A DNA stretch of 64,000 nucleotides, taken from Shinella daejeonensis. Lineage in GTDB: Bacteria; Pseudomonadota; Alphaproteobacteria; Rhizobiales; Rhizobiaceae. Shown here piece after piece: positions 45,149 to 55,348 of this stretch. The notes beneath the pieces are model-generated. The model was not told where the DNA came from and did not search any database. It was given only the letters and a program-made list of their open reading frames with translations. How positions within the stretch are numbered: position 1 is the first letter of the stretch; each line of letters starts with the position of its first letter. The position numbers and the translations under genes were made by a program. Where the stretch lies: contig NZ_JAHWXY010000003.1 in NCBI RefSeq assembly GCF_024281235.1, positions 62,001 through 126,000 of the forward strand. The letters are read 5' to 3'.

Positions 45149-46545
45149 CGGAAGAACTGTCGGATGCGCTTGCCGCCGCGCTCGATCTCGACGCGCCAGA
45201 TGGCCGGATTTTCCTCGACGAGGGTCGCAAGCGTGGCGGTCGAGGCGACCTCGGTGCCATTCAACTCCACGATGATATCGCGCGGCTGCAAGCCGATTCG
45301 CGCGGCCGGCGAGCCCCGGTTGACCTCCATCACCACCACGCCCACGGCGCTTGCCGGCATGCGCAGTTCCTCCGCAATGCGCGGCGAAAGATTGGCAACG
45401 ACCGCGCCGGCGAACGGGTTTCGCCCCTCCATCAGCCGTTCGTCACGCGGCGTCGATTCCGGCGCACGGTCGAGGAGAAGGCTGATCTCCTCCTCCTTGC
45501 CGCCGGAACTGACGGTGAGGCGCACCGTGCCGCCGATGCCGACAGTGGTCAGCCGATAGCCAAGCGCGTCCGGATGCTCCACGGGAATGCCGTTGACGGC
45601 AAGCACGACCTGTCCCGGTTTGAGGCCGGCCTTCTCGGCCGGACCGCCGGACAGAACCTTTGAAACAAGCGCGCCGCGCGCCTTCGGCAGGCCCAACGCC
45701 TCGGCGACGTCGGAGGTCACCGCATCGAAGGTCGCGCCGACGAACGGCCGGTCGAAACTGGTTCCGCCGCTTTCGGCGCTGGCGACGAAGACCTTGACGA
45801 GATTGGCCGGTATGGCGAAGCCAACGCCGTTCGAGCCGCCGCCGCGCGAAAAGATCGCCGTATTGATGCCGATCAGCGCACCATTCATGTCGACGAGCGC
45901 ACCACCGGAATTACCCGGATTGATGGCGGCATCCGTCTGGATGAAGAAGCCGAAATCGCCGGAACGGACCTGATTGCGCGCCAGCGCCGAAACGATGCCG
46001 CTCGTCACCGTCTGGCCAACGCCGAAAGGATTGCCGATGGCCAGCACCAGATCGCCCACCTGCACGGCGTCGCTGTCGCCGAGCGGCAGCACATCGAACG
46101 TTTCCCTGGACTTGATCTTCAGGACGGCAAGGTCCACTCGCTCGTCCTTCAGGATAACCGTGCTTTCGAATTCGCGGCCGTCGGCAAGCGCCACCTTGAT
46201 GTCATCGGCGCCCTGAATGACATGGTTGTTGGTGACGACGATGCCGCTTGCACCGACGATCACGCCGGAACCGAGCGATGATTGCTTCTCCGTGCGATTC
46301 GGCATGCGCTGGCCGAAAAACTCCTCGAAAAAGGGATCGCCGTCGAAGATCGAGCGGCGCTCGACCACGCGCTCCGCATAGACGTTCACCACCGTGTTCG
46401 AAACCTGCTTGACCAGCGGGGCGAAGGAAAGCTGCATTTCCAGGCGCGACTGGGGAACGACCTGTTGTTCCTGCGCCGCGGCCGGCGCGGCAAGGACCAA
46501 CGCCAGCATGAATGAGGCGGCAAGGCGAAGACGGGTAAGCGGCAT
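45145..46545 (-). CDS. DegP/DegQ-type periplasmic serine protease
   Basis: HtrA-family protease/chaperone for misfolded envelope proteins. The 466-residue protein has a signal peptide (cleavage near AAAQE, residue 24), the trypsin-like domain with His108 (TNNHVIQ), Asp138 (RVDLAV) and Ser213 (NPGNSGGAL), and two PDZ domains (about 255-345 and 375-460: [38 protein letters not shown]). It heads the rarA operon and is divergent from msrP. DegQ-like rather than DegP-like because the Q-linker insert is short. Confidence 0.93.
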   Translation of the reverse strand: MPLTRLRLAASFMLALVLAAPAAAQEQQVVPQSRLEMQLSFAPLVKQVSNTVVNVYAERVVERRSIFDGDPFFEEFFGQRMPNRTEKQSSLGSGVIVGASGIVVTNNHVIQGADDIKVALADGREFESTVILKDERVDLAVLKIKSRETFDVLPLGDSDAVQVGDLVLAIGNPFGVGQTVTSGIVSALARNQVRSGDFGFFIQTDAAINPGNSGGALVDMNGALIGINTAIFSRGGGSNGVGFAIPANLVKVFVASAESGGTSFDRPFVGATFDAVTSDVAEALGLPKARGALVSKVLSGGPAEKAGLKPGQVVLAVNGIPVEHPDALGYRLTTVGIGGTVRLTVSSGGKEEEISLLLDRAPESTPRDERLMEGRNPFAGAVVANLSPRIAEELRMPASAVGVVVMEVNRGSPAARIGLQPRDIIVELNGTEVASTATLATLVEENPAIWRVEIERGGKRIRQFFR

Positions 46546-46740
46546 GACGAGGCTCCTGGCGTTTCTGCGCTCCGATCAGATAGGAGTTCAAGGCCGAAAA
46601 GGCAAACCCGGCCGGTCCTCACGCCGCGTCACGCGGCACGCACGAAAATGTGGTTGCGGAGACCCTTCCGCCGCTGTGGAAACTCTGGTCTTGTTGATGC
46701 GTTCCTGCTTCGATCCGTTTCGACATCAAGGCAAAGCGCC

Positions 46741-47676
46741 ATGCCCCTCTATCGCCCATCCTCCGTTCCAGCCTCCGAGATCACTCCGGAAGCCTGTTAT
46801 CTCGATCGCCGGACGTTTCTGGCCGCTGCCGCAGGTGCGGTCGCCACCGCCTCTCCGGCGTTTTCCGCACCGCTCTCCGTGACCGCCGGAAATCCGATAG
46901 CCAACGAGAAGCTGACGCCGGAAAAGGATGTGACCGGCTATAACAACTTCTACGAATTCGGCATGGGGAAGGAAGATCCGAAGGCCAATTCCGGTGATTT
47001 CAAGCCGGATCCCTGGAGCCTGACCATCGACGGCCTCGTCACCCGGCCGAAGACCTTCGGCCTCGAGGACCTGCTGGCCTTCCCGCTGGAAGAACGCATA
47101 TACCGCATGCGCTGCGTGGAGGCATGGTCGATGGTCATCCCCTGGGACGGCTTTCCGCTGGCCGCACTGCTCGACAAGGTCGAGCCGCTGGGAGACGCGA
47201 AATATGTCGCCTTCGAGACCATCGTCCGTAAAGCGGAAATGCCCGGGCAATCCGGCTTCTTCCAGCCGCTGCCGTGGCCCTATGTGGAAGGATTGCGGCT
47301 CGACGAGGCACGCCACCCGCTGACCCTTCTCGCCGTCGGCCTTTACGGCAAGACGCTGCCCAACCAGAACGGCGCGCCGATCCGACTGGTGGTGCCGTGG
47401 AAATACGGCTTCAAGGGCATCAAGTCGATCGTGAGGATCACCCTGACCGACCGCAAGCCGCCCTCCACCTGGAATCTCGCCGCACCGGACGAATACGGCT
47501 TCTACGCCAACGTCAATCCGAAGGTCGATCATCCGCGCTGGAGCCAGGCCACGGAAAACCGGATCGGCGAGGGTGGATTTTTCGGCGCTAACCGGCGCCC
47601 CACCCTGCCCTTCAACGGCTATGCCGACGAGGTGGCCGGCCTTTATGCCGGCATGGACCTGAAGGCCGATTTCTGA
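46741..47676 (+). CDS. msrP: Periplasmic methionine sulfoxide reductase, molybdopterin subunit MsrP
   Basis: Mo-MPT enzyme that repairs methionine sulfoxide in periplasmic proteins. The 311-residue protein has a Tat signal ([19 protein letters not shown] at 23-24), [20 protein letters not shown], the Mo-ligand cysteine in [15 protein letters not shown] (Cys125), and [14 protein letters not shown]. Start: ATG at 46741; a longer open frame extends upstream but has no ribosome-binding site. Its stop overlaps the msrQ start (TGATG). Confidence 0.95.
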   Translation: MPLYRPSSVPASEITPEACYLDRRTFLAAAAGAVATASPAFSAPLSVTAGNPIANEKLTPEKDVTGYNNFYEFGMGKEDPKANSGDFKPDPWSLTIDGLVTRPKTFGLEDLLAFPLEERIYRMRCVEAWSMVIPWDGFPLAALLDKVEPLGDAKYVAFETIVRKAEMPGQSGFFQPLPWPYVEGLRLDEARHPLTLLAVGLYGKTLPNQNGAPIRLVVPWKYGFKGIKSIVRITLTDRKPPSTWNLAAPDEYGFYANVNPKVDHPRWSQATENRIGEGGFFGANRRPTLPFNGYADEVAGLYAGMDLKADF

Positions 47677-48320
47677 TGCAGCGCCTGCCCGCCCTGCCCC
47701 GCAAGTATCATGCCGCCTCCGTCTGGCTGCTCTATGTCGTGGCCTTCATTCCGGCGGTCTACGGCTTCTATCTGGGTGCTACGGGCCGGTTGCCGGGCAA
47801 TCCGGTCAAGGAATTCGAGCATCTTCTCGGTCTGTGGGCGCTACGCTTCCTGATCGCCACGCTGGCGATCACGCCGATACGCGATCTTCTCGGCATCAAC
47901 TGGCTACGCTACCGCCGCGCTCTCGGCCTCACCGCCTTCTGGTATGTGCTGATGCATTTCCTGACCTATATGCTGCTCGACCAGTATCTCGACTTTCCCG
48001 CTATTCTCGCCGATATCGCAAAGCGCCCGTTCATCACCATCGGCATGACGGGCTTCCTCCTGCTCATTCCCCTCGCCGTGACCTCCAACAACTGGTCGAT
48101 CCGCAGGCTCGGTCCCCGCTGGGGCAAGCTGCACCGGCTCGCCTACGTCGTCGCGGCCGCGGGCGCGCTGCATTTCGCCCTGTCCGTGAAGGTCGTCGGG
48201 CCGGAGCAGATGGCCTATATCGCCCTGGTCGCACTGCTTGTTGCCTGGCGCCCGATCCGGCGGCGCTTCAATCGCTGGAAGCGGGGAAGCGAAAGCAGGC
48301 GGCAATTCAGCAAGGCATGA
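47676..48320 (+). CDS. msrQ: Haem-binding membrane subunit MsrQ
   Basis: Inner-membrane b-type haem protein that passes electrons from the respiratory chain to MsrP. The 214-residue protein has six predicted TM segments and the ferric-reductase-like pattern with histidines in YVLMHFLTYMLLDQY and LHRLAYVVAAAGALHFAL, likely haem ligands. GLWALRFLIATLAITPIRDL near residue 50 is typical of YedZ/MsrQ. Overlap with msrP by 1 nt indicates translational coupling. Confidence 0.95.
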   Translation: MQRLPALPRKYHAASVWLLYVVAFIPAVYGFYLGATGRLPGNPVKEFEHLLGLWALRFLIATLAITPIRDLLGINWLRYRRALGLTAFWYVLMHFLTYMLLDQYLDFPAILADIAKRPFITIGMTGFLLLIPLAVTSNNWSIRRLGPRWGKLHRLAYVVAAAGALHFALSVKVVGPEQMAYIALVALLVAWRPIRRRFNRWKRGSESRRQFSKA

Positions 48321-48374
48321 TTCGCTCCGGATGCGCGATCCGAAACCGCCCCCCTGAAACAGGCACAAACGAAA

Positions 48375-48402
48375 GGGCCGGAAGATCGCTCTCCCGGCCC
48401 TT
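48375..48402 (-). terminator. Terminator after rplQ
   Basis: On the minus strand GGGCCGG and CCGGCCC form a 7-bp stem with a 12-nt loop followed by TTTC, about 24 nt past the rplQ stop. It closes the ribosomal cluster. Confidence 0.55.
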
Positions 48403-48425
48403 CGATATTGATTTCCGGCTGAAAA

Positions 48426-48848
48426 TCAGGCGGCTTCGCTCTGCTCTTCCGCTTCCTTGCGCGCGTGGTCCTTCGCGCCCTTGGCCGAGACGTCGCGATC
48501 GACGAATTCGATAACGGCGAGCGGCGCGTTGTCGCCGGTGCGGAAACCTGCCTTCATGATGCGCAGGTAGCCGCCGTTACGCGTGGCGTAGCGGGTCGCG
48601 ATCGTATCGAACAGCTTCGAAACGACGGCAACATCGCGGATCTGCGCGATCGCCTGACGGCGGGCATGCAGATCGCCGCGCTTGCCGAGGGTGACGAGCT
48701 TCTCGACGATCGGACGGATTTCCTTCGCCTTCGGCAGGGTGGTGACGATCTGCTCATGCTCGATGAGCGAGGCCGCCATATTGGCGAACATCGCCTTGCG
48801 GTGGCTGGCGGTTCGGTTGAGCTTGCGGCCGGCGTTCTGGTGGCGCAT
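48426..48848 (-). CDS. rplQ: 50S ribosomal protein L17
   Basis: L17 lies near the exit tunnel of the large subunit. The 140-residue protein begins [20 protein letters not shown] and has [23 protein letters not shown] and [19 protein letters not shown], matching L17. Its C-terminus adds an acidic/basic tail ([18 protein letters not shown]). It is the last gene of the alpha-operon segment, 137 bp after rpoA; that gap holds a GCGCCCC/GGGGCGC hairpin (48958-48977) without a T run. Confidence 0.97.
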   Translation of the reverse strand: MRHQNAGRKLNRTASHRKAMFANMAASLIEHEQIVTTLPKAKEIRPIVEKLVTLGKRGDLHARRQAIAQIRDVAVVSKLFDTIATRYATRNGGYLRIMKAGFRTGDNAPLAVIEFVDRDVSAKGAKDHARKEAEEQSEAA

Positions 48849-48985
48849 CTCTGGTCTCCTTCACTTGCAGGCAGGGCCTGCCGTTTGATGGTGCCTATGT
48901 CCGTCTCCGCTCGGGAGGCACGCGACACATGCTGTTTCTTTGCTGAGGCCGGCTCCCGCGCCCCTTTTTCGGGGCGCAAGGGGCT

Positions 48986-49996
48986 TCAGTACTGGTCTTC
49001 GTAACGCTTTGCGAGATCCTCGATGTTCTCCGGCGGCCATGCGGGCACTTCCATGCCCAGATGCAGCCCCATGGAGGCGAGAACTTCCTTGATCTCGTTC
49101 AGCGACTTGCGACCGAAGTTCGGAGTCCGAAGCATTTCGGCTTCGGTCTTCTGAATGAGGTCGCCGATATAGACGATATTGTCGTTCTTGAGGCAGTTCG
49201 CCGAGCGGACGGAAAGCTCCAGCTCGTCGACCTTCTTGAGAAGGGCCGGGTTGAACGCCAGTTCGGTGACCGATTCTTCCTCGACTTCCTTCTGCGGCTC
49301 GTCGAAATTGACGAAGACCGACAGCTGGTCCTGAAGGATACGGGCTGCGAAAGCGATCGCATCCTCACCGGTGACGGATCCGTTGGTCTCGATGGACATC
49401 GTCAGCTTGTCGTAGTCGAGAACCTGGCCTTCACGGGTGTTTTCCACCTTGTAGGAGACCTTTTTGACCGGCGAATAGAGGCTGTCGACCGGGATGAGGC
49501 CGATCGGCGCGTCTTCGGCCCGGTTGCGCTCGGCCGGCACATAGCCCTTGCCGTTGTTGACCGTGAACTCCATGCGGATTTCCGCGCCCTCGTCGAGGGT
49601 GCAGATGACGTGATCGGGGTTCAGGATCTCGATGTCGCCGACCGTCTGGATATCGCCGGCGGTGACGACGCCCGGGCCCTGCTTGCGCACGACCATGCGC
49701 TTGGCATCGTCGCCATCCATCTTGATGGCGATTTCCTTGATGTTCAGCACGATGTCCGTCACATCTTCCCGCACGCCGGGGATGGAGGAAAACTCATGCA
49801 GCACGCCGTCGATCTGCACGGCGGTCACAGCCGCGCCACGCAGCGACGACAGGAGAACGCGACGCAGCGCGTTACCGAGCGTCAGGCCGAAGCCCCGCTC
49901 CAGCGGTTCCGCGACAAGGCTTGCCTTGGTGCGGCCGGAGGAGGAGAAATCGACCTTGTTCGGCTTGATCAGTTCCTGCCAGTTCTTCTGGATCAT
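48986..49996 (-). CDS. rpoA: RNA polymerase alpha subunit
   Basis: Alpha subunit, which assembles RNA polymerase and contacts UP elements and activators. The 336-residue protein has the N-terminal assembly domain (SFSSSGRTK-like [34 protein letters not shown]) and the C-terminal domain ([40 protein letters not shown]). Start: ATG at 49994-49996 ([12 protein letters not shown]). It lies between rpsK and rplQ; rpsD, present here in E. coli, is absent as in other alphaproteobacteria. Confidence 0.98.
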   Translation of the reverse strand: MIQKNWQELIKPNKVDFSSSGRTKASLVAEPLERGFGLTLGNALRRVLLSSLRGAAVTAVQIDGVLHEFSSIPGVREDVTDIVLNIKEIAIKMDGDDAKRMVVRKQGPGVVTAGDIQTVGDIEILNPDHVICTLDEGAEIRMEFTVNNGKGYVPAERNRAEDAPIGLIPVDSLYSPVKKVSYKVENTREGQVLDYDKLTMSIETNGSVTGEDAIAFAARILQDQLSVFVNFDEPQKEVEEESVTELAFNPALLKKVDELELSVRSANCLKNDNIVYIGDLIQKTEAEMLRTPNFGRKSLNEIKEVLASMGLHLGMEVPAWPPENIEDLAKRYEDQY

Positions 49997-50098
49997 ATGT
50001 CTTGCCTTCCGTTCGCCGCCACCATCCAATCGTGGCGGCCGAGCCCTGAAGATCCGCGACAGCCCCAAAGGGCCGCCGCGGCGGTTCGATTCCGACGG

Positions 50099-50488
50099 TT
50101 AGACGCGGCGCTTCTTGCGCGGACGGCAGCCGTTGTGCGGGATCGGAGTGACGTCGCGGATCGAGGTGATCATGAAGCCGGCAGCCTGAAGAGCGCGAAG
50201 CGCCGATTCACGGCCGGAACCCGGACCGCAAACCTCGACTTCCAGCGACTTCATGCCGTGTTCCTGGGCCTTCTTGGCGCAATCCTCGGCGGCGATCTGG
50301 GCAGCGAAGGGGGTCGACTTGCGCGAGCCCTTGAAGCCCTTGGCGCCGGCCGACGACCAGGCGATCGCATTGCCCTGCGCGTCCGTGATGGTGATCATCG
50401 TGTTGTTGAACGAGGAATTGACGTGTGCGACGCCCGACGTGATGTTCTTGCGTTCGCGACGGCGGACGCGTGCGGCTTCCTTGGCCAT
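50099..50488 (-). CDS. rpsK: 30S ribosomal protein S11
   Basis: S11 lies on the 30S platform. The 129-residue protein has the conserved [40 protein letters not shown] and the C-terminal [16 protein letters not shown]. Start: ATG at 50486-50488 with AAAGGA upstream. It is separated from rpsM by 251 bp containing a strong terminator-like hairpin and an imperfect direct repeat, which is unusual for this gene pair. Confidence 0.98.
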   Translation of the reverse strand: MAKEAARVRRRERKNITSGVAHVNSSFNNTMITITDAQGNAIAWSSAGAKGFKGSRKSTPFAAQIAAEDCAKKAQEHGMKSLEVEVCGPGSGRESALRALQAAGFMITSIRDVTPIPHNGCRPRKKRRV

Positions 50489-50511
50489 GGGTAGTCCTTT
50501 CGTTGATCTCT

Positions 50512-50648
50512 GCACCGCCGTAGTTCCAGCGGCTCCACCGGGCGGGATCCGATCCCTTGCCCTGAACAGATTGCGCCGAGGCCCGAAGGCATCTGCGCGG
50601 CGATATCGTCACTGCCGTAGCACCAGCAGCTCCACCGACCGGAGCCCG
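50512..50648. repeat. Imperfect ~40-bp direct repeat between rpsM and rpsK
   Basis: Copies at about 50512-50551 and 50609-50648 share CCGTAG, CCAGC and GCTCCACCG in register, 97 bp apart. The second copy lies nearer rpsM. Neither is coding. The repeat may be a duplicated regulatory RNA segment or a relic of duplication. Confidence 0.55.
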
Positions 50649-50689
50649 TCCTCCGCCGCCGAGGCGACGAAAGGCTCCGCTCGAAACTC

Positions 50690-50718
50690 AAAAGAGGCCG
50701 GCGCCTCGCGCCAGCCTC
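50690..50718 (-). terminator. Intrinsic terminator/attenuator between rpsM and rpsK
   Basis: On the minus strand GAGGCTGGCGC and GCGCCGGCCTC pair over 11 positions (one G-U) with loop GAG, followed by TTTTGAG. It lies 22 nt past the rpsM stop, inside what is normally one operon. Confidence 0.75.
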
Positions 50719-50739
50719 CCCTTCCCCGTTGCCGGGAAA

Positions 50740-51108
50740 TTACTTCTTCTTGCCTGCAATAGCCTTCGCCGGTCCCTTGCGGGTGCGGGCGTTGGTATGC
50801 GTGCGCTGACCGCGAACCGGCAGGTTGCGACGGTGGCGCAGACCACGGTAGCAGCCGAGATCCATCAGACGCTTGATGTTCATCGAGGTCTCGCGACGCA
50901 GGTCGCCTTCGACCTGGTAGTCGCGGTCGATGGCTTCGCGGATCTGGAGGATTTCCGCGTCCGTGAGTTCATGCACGCGGCGATCAGCCGGGATACCGAC
51001 CTTCTCGACGATTTCCTGTGCGAATTTCGGGCCGATCCCGTGAATGTAGCGGAGTGCGATTACGACGCGCTTCGCGGTCGGGATGTTGACGCCAGCGATA
51101 CGTGCCAC
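50740..51108 (-). CDS. rpsM: 30S ribosomal protein S13
   Basis: S13 forms part of the 30S head and bridges to the 50S. The 122-residue protein begins (M)[20 protein letters not shown] and has [40 protein letters not shown] and [17 protein letters not shown]. The start is a GTG at 51106-51108 with AGGAG about 7 nt upstream; the open frame continues upstream but is not conserved. A promoter-like pair lies about 170 bp upstream and a terminator directly follows. Confidence 0.97.
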   Translation of the reverse strand: MARIAGVNIPTAKRVVIALRYIHGIGPKFAQEIVEKVGIPADRRVHELTDAEILQIREAIDRDYQVEGDLRRETSMNIKRLMDLGCYRGLRHRRNLPVRGQRTHTNARTRKGPAKAIAGKKK

Positions 51109-51278
51109 GCCTGTTCTCCTTGCTTCCAGTTGCCATCCGGCAAGTGGTATTTTTCGTTCGATACGGCTTTCGCCGCATGTTCTGCCGACATTCGGAACAC
51201 AGCACACATAAACCGATCCCGGATTTCGTTCACAAGAAATCCGCACCGGTCACCCATGAGTGTCGCGAGTTGGGGCTG

Positions 51279-51307
51279 TCTTAAGGGGAATCGGCCGAAA
51301 AAGTCAA
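51279..51307 (-). promoter_or_regulatory. Candidate promoter for rpsM
   Basis: TTGACT and TTAAGA separated by 17 nt on the minus strand, in the 234-bp adk-rpsM gap. This would allow rpsM to be transcribed independently of secY-adk. Confidence 0.5.
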
Positions 51308-51342
51308 CTCCCGGCCGGTTCTTTTTGGTCAGACGCGCGCGT

Positions 51343-51921
51343 CTATTTCAAAATTGCGGCGATTTCCGCCGTAACTGTATCGACATCCGCCATTCCGTCC
51401 ACGGTACGCAGCTTGCCGGTCATGGCGTAATAGGCCGAAAGCGGTGCTGTCTTTTCGCGATATTCCGTCAGGCGACGCTTGAAGGCCTCCGGGTTGTCGT
51501 CGGAACGAACGGTTCCGCCGGCAGCCACCGTTTCGGCCACCCGGTTCTCCATACGCGCGACGAGCGCTTCCTGATCGACCTTCAGTTCGACGACCGCATC
51601 AAGCGCGATCCCCTTGCCGGCGAGAATCGAATCCAGCGCCTCGGCCTGCGGAACCGTTCGCGGGTAACCGTCGAGAATGAAGCCACCGGAACAATCCGGC
51701 GAACCGATCCGGTCCGATACGATCTCGTTGACGATCTCGTCCGATACCAGCTGGCCGGCATCCATCACGGCCTTGGCGCGCTTGCCCACGTCCGTGCCGG
51801 CGGCGACCGCCGCGCGCAGCATGTCCCCCGTCGAAAGCTGCGGAATGCCGTGCTTCTCCGTCAGGTACCTGGCTTGCGTCCCCTTGCCAGCACCCGGCGG
51901 TCCTAAGAATATCAGTCTCAT
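51343..51921 (-). CDS. adk: Adenylate kinase
   Basis: Interconverts ATP+AMP and 2 ADP. The 192-residue protein has the P-loop [11 protein letters not shown] (residues 7-17), [24 protein letters not shown] (AMP and LID entry) and lacks the zinc-type long LID, matching the short adenylate kinase form of alphaproteobacteria. The start overlaps the secY stop by 4 nt, so it is coupled to secY. Confidence 0.97.
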   Translation of the reverse strand: MRLIFLGPPGAGKGTQARYLTEKHGIPQLSTGDMLRAAVAAGTDVGKRAKAVMDAGQLVSDEIVNEIVSDRIGSPDCSGGFILDGYPRTVPQAEALDSILAGKGIALDAVVELKVDQEALVARMENRVAETVAAGGTVRSDDNPEAFKRRLTEYREKTAPLSAYYAMTGKLRTVDGMADVDTVTAEIAAILK

Positions 51922-53258
51922 CGTCCCCTCTTTCCTCCGCGCAGCTTCGACTTCTTGATCAATCCCTCGTACTGCTGGGCGATCAGGTGGCCCTGTATCT
52001 GTGCTACCGTATCCAGGGTCACACTGACAACGATCAAAAGCGAAGTACCACCAAGGTAGAAGGGCACACCGGTTTGCGCGATGAGGATTTCCGGAAGGAT
52101 ACAGACGAACACGAGATAAAGCGCGCCGACGGTCGTGATGCGGGTTAGTACATAGTCGATATATTCGGCGGTGCGTTCGCCCGGACGGATACCCGGGATG
52201 AAGCCGCCGTGCTTCTTCAGGTTATCGGCCGTGTCCTTCGGATTGAAGACGATAGCCGTATAGAAGAAGGCGAAGAAAGCGATCATCCCGCCGTAGAACA
52301 CCATGTAGAGCGGCTGACCGTGGCCGAGCGCTGCAACGATGGAGGTCGCCCAGTCCGGAAGTTCCGACGTATTGGAGAATCCGGCAAGCGTCGCGGGCAG
52401 CAGGAGCAGCGACGATGCGAAGATCGCCGGGATGACGCCCGAAGTGTTGAGTTTCAGCGGCAGATGCGACGTGTCGCCCTGGAACATGCGGTTGCCGACC
52501 TGGCGCTTCGGATACTGGATCAGCAGACGGCGCTGCGCCCGTTCGACGAAGACGATCAATCCGATGACGCCGATCGCCATCACGACGACCGCAACGATGA
52601 CGCCGAACGAAAGGGCGCCCGTGCGGCCAAGCTCAAGCGTACCGGCCAGCGCGCTCGGCAGCGCGGCGACGATGCCGGCAAAAATGATCAGCGAGATGCC
52701 GTTGCCGATGCCGCGGGAGGTGATCTGCTCTCCCAGCCACATCAGGAACATCGTGCCGCCGAGAAGCGAGAGGACGGTCGAAATACGGAAGAACCAGCCC
52801 GGATCGTTGACCATGCCGGCGCCGCTTTCCAGACCGATCGCGATGCCGTAGGCCTGGAGCGCGCCCAGCAGCACCGTGCCGTAGCGCGTGTACTGGTTGA
52901 TGATCTTGCGGCCCTGCTCGCCCTCCTTCTTCAGCGCCTCCAGCGAAGGCACGACGGAGGTCATGAGCTGCACGATGATCGACGCGGAGATATAGGGCAT
53001 GATGCCGAGCGCGAAGATCGCCATGCGCTCGACGGCGCCGCCGGCGAACATGTTGAAGAGGCCGAGAATACCGCCGGCCTGCCCCTGAAAGGCCTGGGCG
53101 AAGGCTTCCGGATTGAGGCCAGGCAGGGGGATATAGGTCCCGAGCCGATAGACCAGCAGCGCTCCCAGTGTGAACCAGAGGCGCTTCTTCAGGTCTTCCG
53201 CCTTCGCGAAGGTCGAAAAGTTCAGATTAGAGGCGAGTTGTTCCGCTGCCGAAGCCAT
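51918..53258 (-). CDS. secY: Preprotein translocase subunit SecY
   Basis: Channel-forming subunit of the Sec translocon. The 446-residue protein has ten TM helices, beginning with [21 protein letters not shown], the plug region ([41 protein letters not shown]), and [20 protein letters not shown] near the C-terminus. Start: ATG at 53256-53258 with GGAGAC upstream. A 310-bp gap with terminator and promoter-like sequence separates it from rplO, so it starts a new transcription unit. Confidence 0.97.
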   Translation of the reverse strand: MASAAEQLASNLNFSTFAKAEDLKKRLWFTLGALLVYRLGTYIPLPGLNPEAFAQAFQGQAGGILGLFNMFAGGAVERMAIFALGIMPYISASIIVQLMTSVVPSLEALKKEGEQGRKIINQYTRYGTVLLGALQAYGIAIGLESGAGMVNDPGWFFRISTVLSLLGGTMFLMWLGEQITSRGIGNGISLIIFAGIVAALPSALAGTLELGRTGALSFGVIVAVVVMAIGVIGLIVFVERAQRRLLIQYPKRQVGNRMFQGDTSHLPLKLNTSGVIPAIFASSLLLLPATLAGFSNTSELPDWATSIVAALGHGQPLYMVFYGGMIAFFAFFYTAIVFNPKDTADNLKKHGGFIPGIRPGERTAEYIDYVLTRITTVGALYLVFVCILPEILIAQTGVPFYLGGTSLLIVVSVTLDTVAQIQGHLIAQQYEGLIKKSKLRGGKRGR

Positions 53259-53413
53259 GCATTGTCTCCGCGAAGCCGATCCGGCGGCGACTGGCGGCCT
53301 GCTCCGGATTGGCTGATCCGTTGGCGTCGGCACGCGGCCCTGAAACGGGCCAAAAACCGACGCTAGAAATTCGTCATGCCGGAAGACCGTGGCGGCGCTT
53401 CAGGCGGATGGAG

Positions 53414-53442
53414 CCTAAACCGGTTAAAACGCGGATTGTCAA
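53414..53442 (-). promoter_or_regulatory. Candidate secY promoter
   Basis: TTGACA (53437-53442 on the plus axis), 17-nt spacer, TTTAGG on the minus strand. The -35 is perfect with the rhizobial leading C two bases away (GCTTGACA); the -10 is weak. Confidence 0.5.
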
Positions 53443-53525
53443 GCAATCCCGGCCTCACACTGGCTTTTCTTCCGGGTGAGCGGGGCGATTCGCGCCCTGC
53501 CCTCGTGAGGCTCACATATGGGAGC

Positions 53526-53556
53526 AAAATCGCCCGGTGTGAAGCACACCGGGCGA
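53526..53556 (-). terminator. Intrinsic terminator after rplO
   Basis: A perfect 12-bp stem (TCGCCCGGTGTG / CACACCGGGCGA) with a 3-nt loop, followed by TTTTG on the minus strand, 12 nt past the rplO stop. Confidence 0.85.
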
Positions 53557-53568
53557 CGATTTCGTGGA

Positions 53569-54045
53569 TTATTCCGCCGCGGCGGCCGCAGCCAGCAACT
53601 TGATGGAGGCGCCGGCCTTTTCGATCTTCTCGATCGCCGGCCTGGAGGCTCCGGCGACTTCGAAAGCCACCTTCGTCTTCAGTTCGCCATCCGACAGGAT
53701 ACGCACGCCATCCTTCTCGCGACGAATGACACCGGCGGCCTTGAGCGCCGCCGCATCGACCGTCGCCTTGCCGTCGAGCTTGCCGGCATCGATCGCCGCC
53801 TGGACCCGACCGAGCGAAACGGTAACGAAGTCGGTGGCGAAGATGTTCTTGAAGCCGCGCTTCGGCAGGCGGCGATAGATCGGCATCTGGCCGCCTTCAA
53901 AGCCGTTGATCGCGACGCCGGAACGGGACTTCTGCCCCTTCACGCCGCGGCCGCCGGTCTTGCCGAGGCCCGAGCCGATACCACGGCCGACACGCTTGCG
54001 GCTCTTCGAGGCGCCTTCGTTGTCCTTGATTTCATTAAGCTTCAT
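53569..54045 (-). CDS. rplO: 50S ribosomal protein L15
   Basis: L15 is a late-assembly large-subunit protein. The 158-residue protein begins [20 protein letters not shown] and has [40 protein letters not shown] and the C-terminal [20 protein letters not shown]. It ends with a poly-alanine stretch. It follows rpmD by 13 nt and is followed by a strong terminator. Confidence 0.98.
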   Translation of the reverse strand: MKLNEIKDNEGASKSRKRVGRGIGSGLGKTGGRGVKGQKSRSGVAINGFEGGQMPIYRRLPKRGFKNIFATDFVTVSLGRVQAAIDAGKLDGKATVDAAALKAAGVIRREKDGVRILSDGELKTKVAFEVAGASRPAIEKIEKAGASIKLLAAAAAAE

Positions 54046-54058
54046 GATCTTTACTCCC

Positions 54059-54262
54059 TCACTTCCCGTCGACGACGCGAACGAGGTGCTGGACGGCCCG
54101 GATCATGCCGCGGACAGACGGCGTGTCTTCCAGCGTACGCACCCGGTGCATCTTGTTGAGACCGAGGCCGACCAGCGTCTGGCGCTGAACGGCCGGACGA
54201 CGGATCGGGCTGCCGATCTGTTCGACGGTGATCGTCTTCTTGACGGTTTCCTTCTTGGCCAT
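54059..54262 (-). CDS. rpmD: 50S ribosomal protein L30
   Basis: A 67-residue L30 with [40 protein letters not shown] and [18 protein letters not shown], the complete family signature. It lies 13 nt after rpsE and 13 nt before rplO, in the usual spc order. Confidence 0.97.
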   Translation of the reverse strand: MAKKETVKKTITVEQIGSPIRRPAVQRQTLVGLGLNKMHRVRTLEDTPSVRGMIRAVQHLVRVVDGK

Positions 54263-54275
54263 TGCTCAGTCTCCC

Positions 54276-54845
54276 TTACTCTTCGGAGCCGATGCCGGCC
54301 GAGGCACGGCGAGCCTGAAGCGTGGCGTACTTGAGGCCGCGCTGCGCCGCGATGTCCTTCGGGTGCATCTGGTTCTTCAGCGCGTCGAACGTCGCGCGAA
54401 TCATGTTGTACGGGTTCGACGAACCGGTCGACTTGGCGACCACGTCCTGCATGCCCAGCGTTTCGAAGACAGCGCGCATCGGGCCGCCTGCGATGATGCC
54501 GGTACCGGCCTTGGCCGTGCGCAGCAGGACCTTGCCGGCGCCGTGGCGGCCGTGCACGTCATGGTGCAGCGTGCGGCCGGAGCGCAACGGAACGAAGATC
54601 AGGTCCCGCTTGGCGGATTCCGTGGCCTTCCGGATCGCTTCCGGAACTTCACGCGCCTTGCCGTGGCCGAAACCGACGCGGCCCTTCTGATCGCCGACGA
54701 CGACGAGAGCTGCGAAGCCGAAACGACGGCCGCCCTTGACGACCTTGGCCACGCGATTGATTGCGACGAGCTTGTCGACGAATTCGCTGTCGCGCTCTTC
54801 GCGGTTCTGGCGGTCCTCACGCGAACCGCGCCTTTCCTGTGCCAT
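54276..54845 (-). CDS. rpsE: 30S ribosomal protein S5
   Basis: S5 helps decoding fidelity and 30S assembly. The 189-residue protein has a charged N-terminus ([18 protein letters not shown]), the double-stranded-RNA-binding part [20 protein letters not shown] with [20 protein letters not shown], and the C-terminal [20 protein letters not shown]. 128 bp separate it from rplR; that gap holds a perfect hairpin (54945-54963) without a T run. Confidence 0.98.
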   Translation of the reverse strand: MAQERRGSREDRQNREERDSEFVDKLVAINRVAKVVKGGRRFGFAALVVVGDQKGRVGFGHGKAREVPEAIRKATESAKRDLIFVPLRSGRTLHHDVHGRHGAGKVLLRTAKAGTGIIAGGPMRAVFETLGMQDVVAKSTGSSNPYNMIRATFDALKNQMHPKDIAAQRGLKYATLQARRASAGIGSEE

Positions 54846-54944
54846 TGTCCTTTTCCTTTTTCTTTTCCGGGTGCAATCGGCAGATTGACGGATGTTGCCC
54901 CCGTTCCTCGAACGGAAGCGACGGAAATCCTGCTGAACCGGGCG

Positions 54945-54963
54945 CGGGCGCTCGCAGCGCCCG
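54945..54963 (-). other. Hairpin between rplR and rpsE
   Basis: CGGGCGCT and AGCGCCCG form a perfect 8-bp stem with a 3-nt loop, 11 nt past the rplR stop on the minus strand. No T run follows, so it is more likely an RNA processing or stabilising element than a terminator. Confidence 0.5.
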
Positions 54964-54973
54964 TGCTATCGGA

Positions 54974-55336
54974 TCAGAAGCTCAGCCCACCTTCACGAGC
55001 GGCCTCGGCGAGAGCCTTGACGCGACCGTGATAGAGGAAGGCGCCACGGTCGAAAACGACCTCCTTGACGCCGGCCTTGACGGCCCGTTCCGCGATGAGC
55101 TTGCCAACGGCGGCGGCTGCCGCCGTATCGGCGCCCGTCTTCAGCGACGAGCGCAGATCGCTTTCCAGCGTGGAAGCGGCCGCCAGCGTCTTGCCGGCCG
55201 CATCGTCGATGACCTGTACGTAGATGTTCTTCGACGAGCGATGAACCGACAGGCGCGGACGGCCATTGGCGACCGCCTTGAGGGAACGGCGCACGCGGTT
55301 GGCGCGGCGTGCGAGAGCGTCTTTCTTGCTAGCCAT
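54974..55336 (-). CDS. rplR: 50S ribosomal protein L18
   Basis: 5S rRNA-binding protein of the central protuberance. The 120-residue protein has [40 protein letters not shown] and [36 protein letters not shown], the L18 signature. It follows rplF by 12 nt. Confidence 0.98.
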   Translation of the reverse strand: MASKKDALARRANRVRRSLKAVANGRPRLSVHRSSKNIYVQVIDDAAGKTLAAASTLESDLRSSLKTGADTAAAAAVGKLIAERAVKAGVKEVVFDRGAFLYHGRVKALAEAAREGGLSF

Positions 55337-55348
55337 TTCGCGTGATCC

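Larger units (their letters stand above)
53259..53568 (-). promoter_or_regulatory. 310-bp rplO-secY intergenic region
   Basis: No gene is seen. It contains a terminator immediately after rplO (53526-53556) and a promoter-like TTGACA-N17-TTTAGG (53414-53442) on the minus strand, leaving a secY leader of about 150 nt. Confidence 0.6.
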
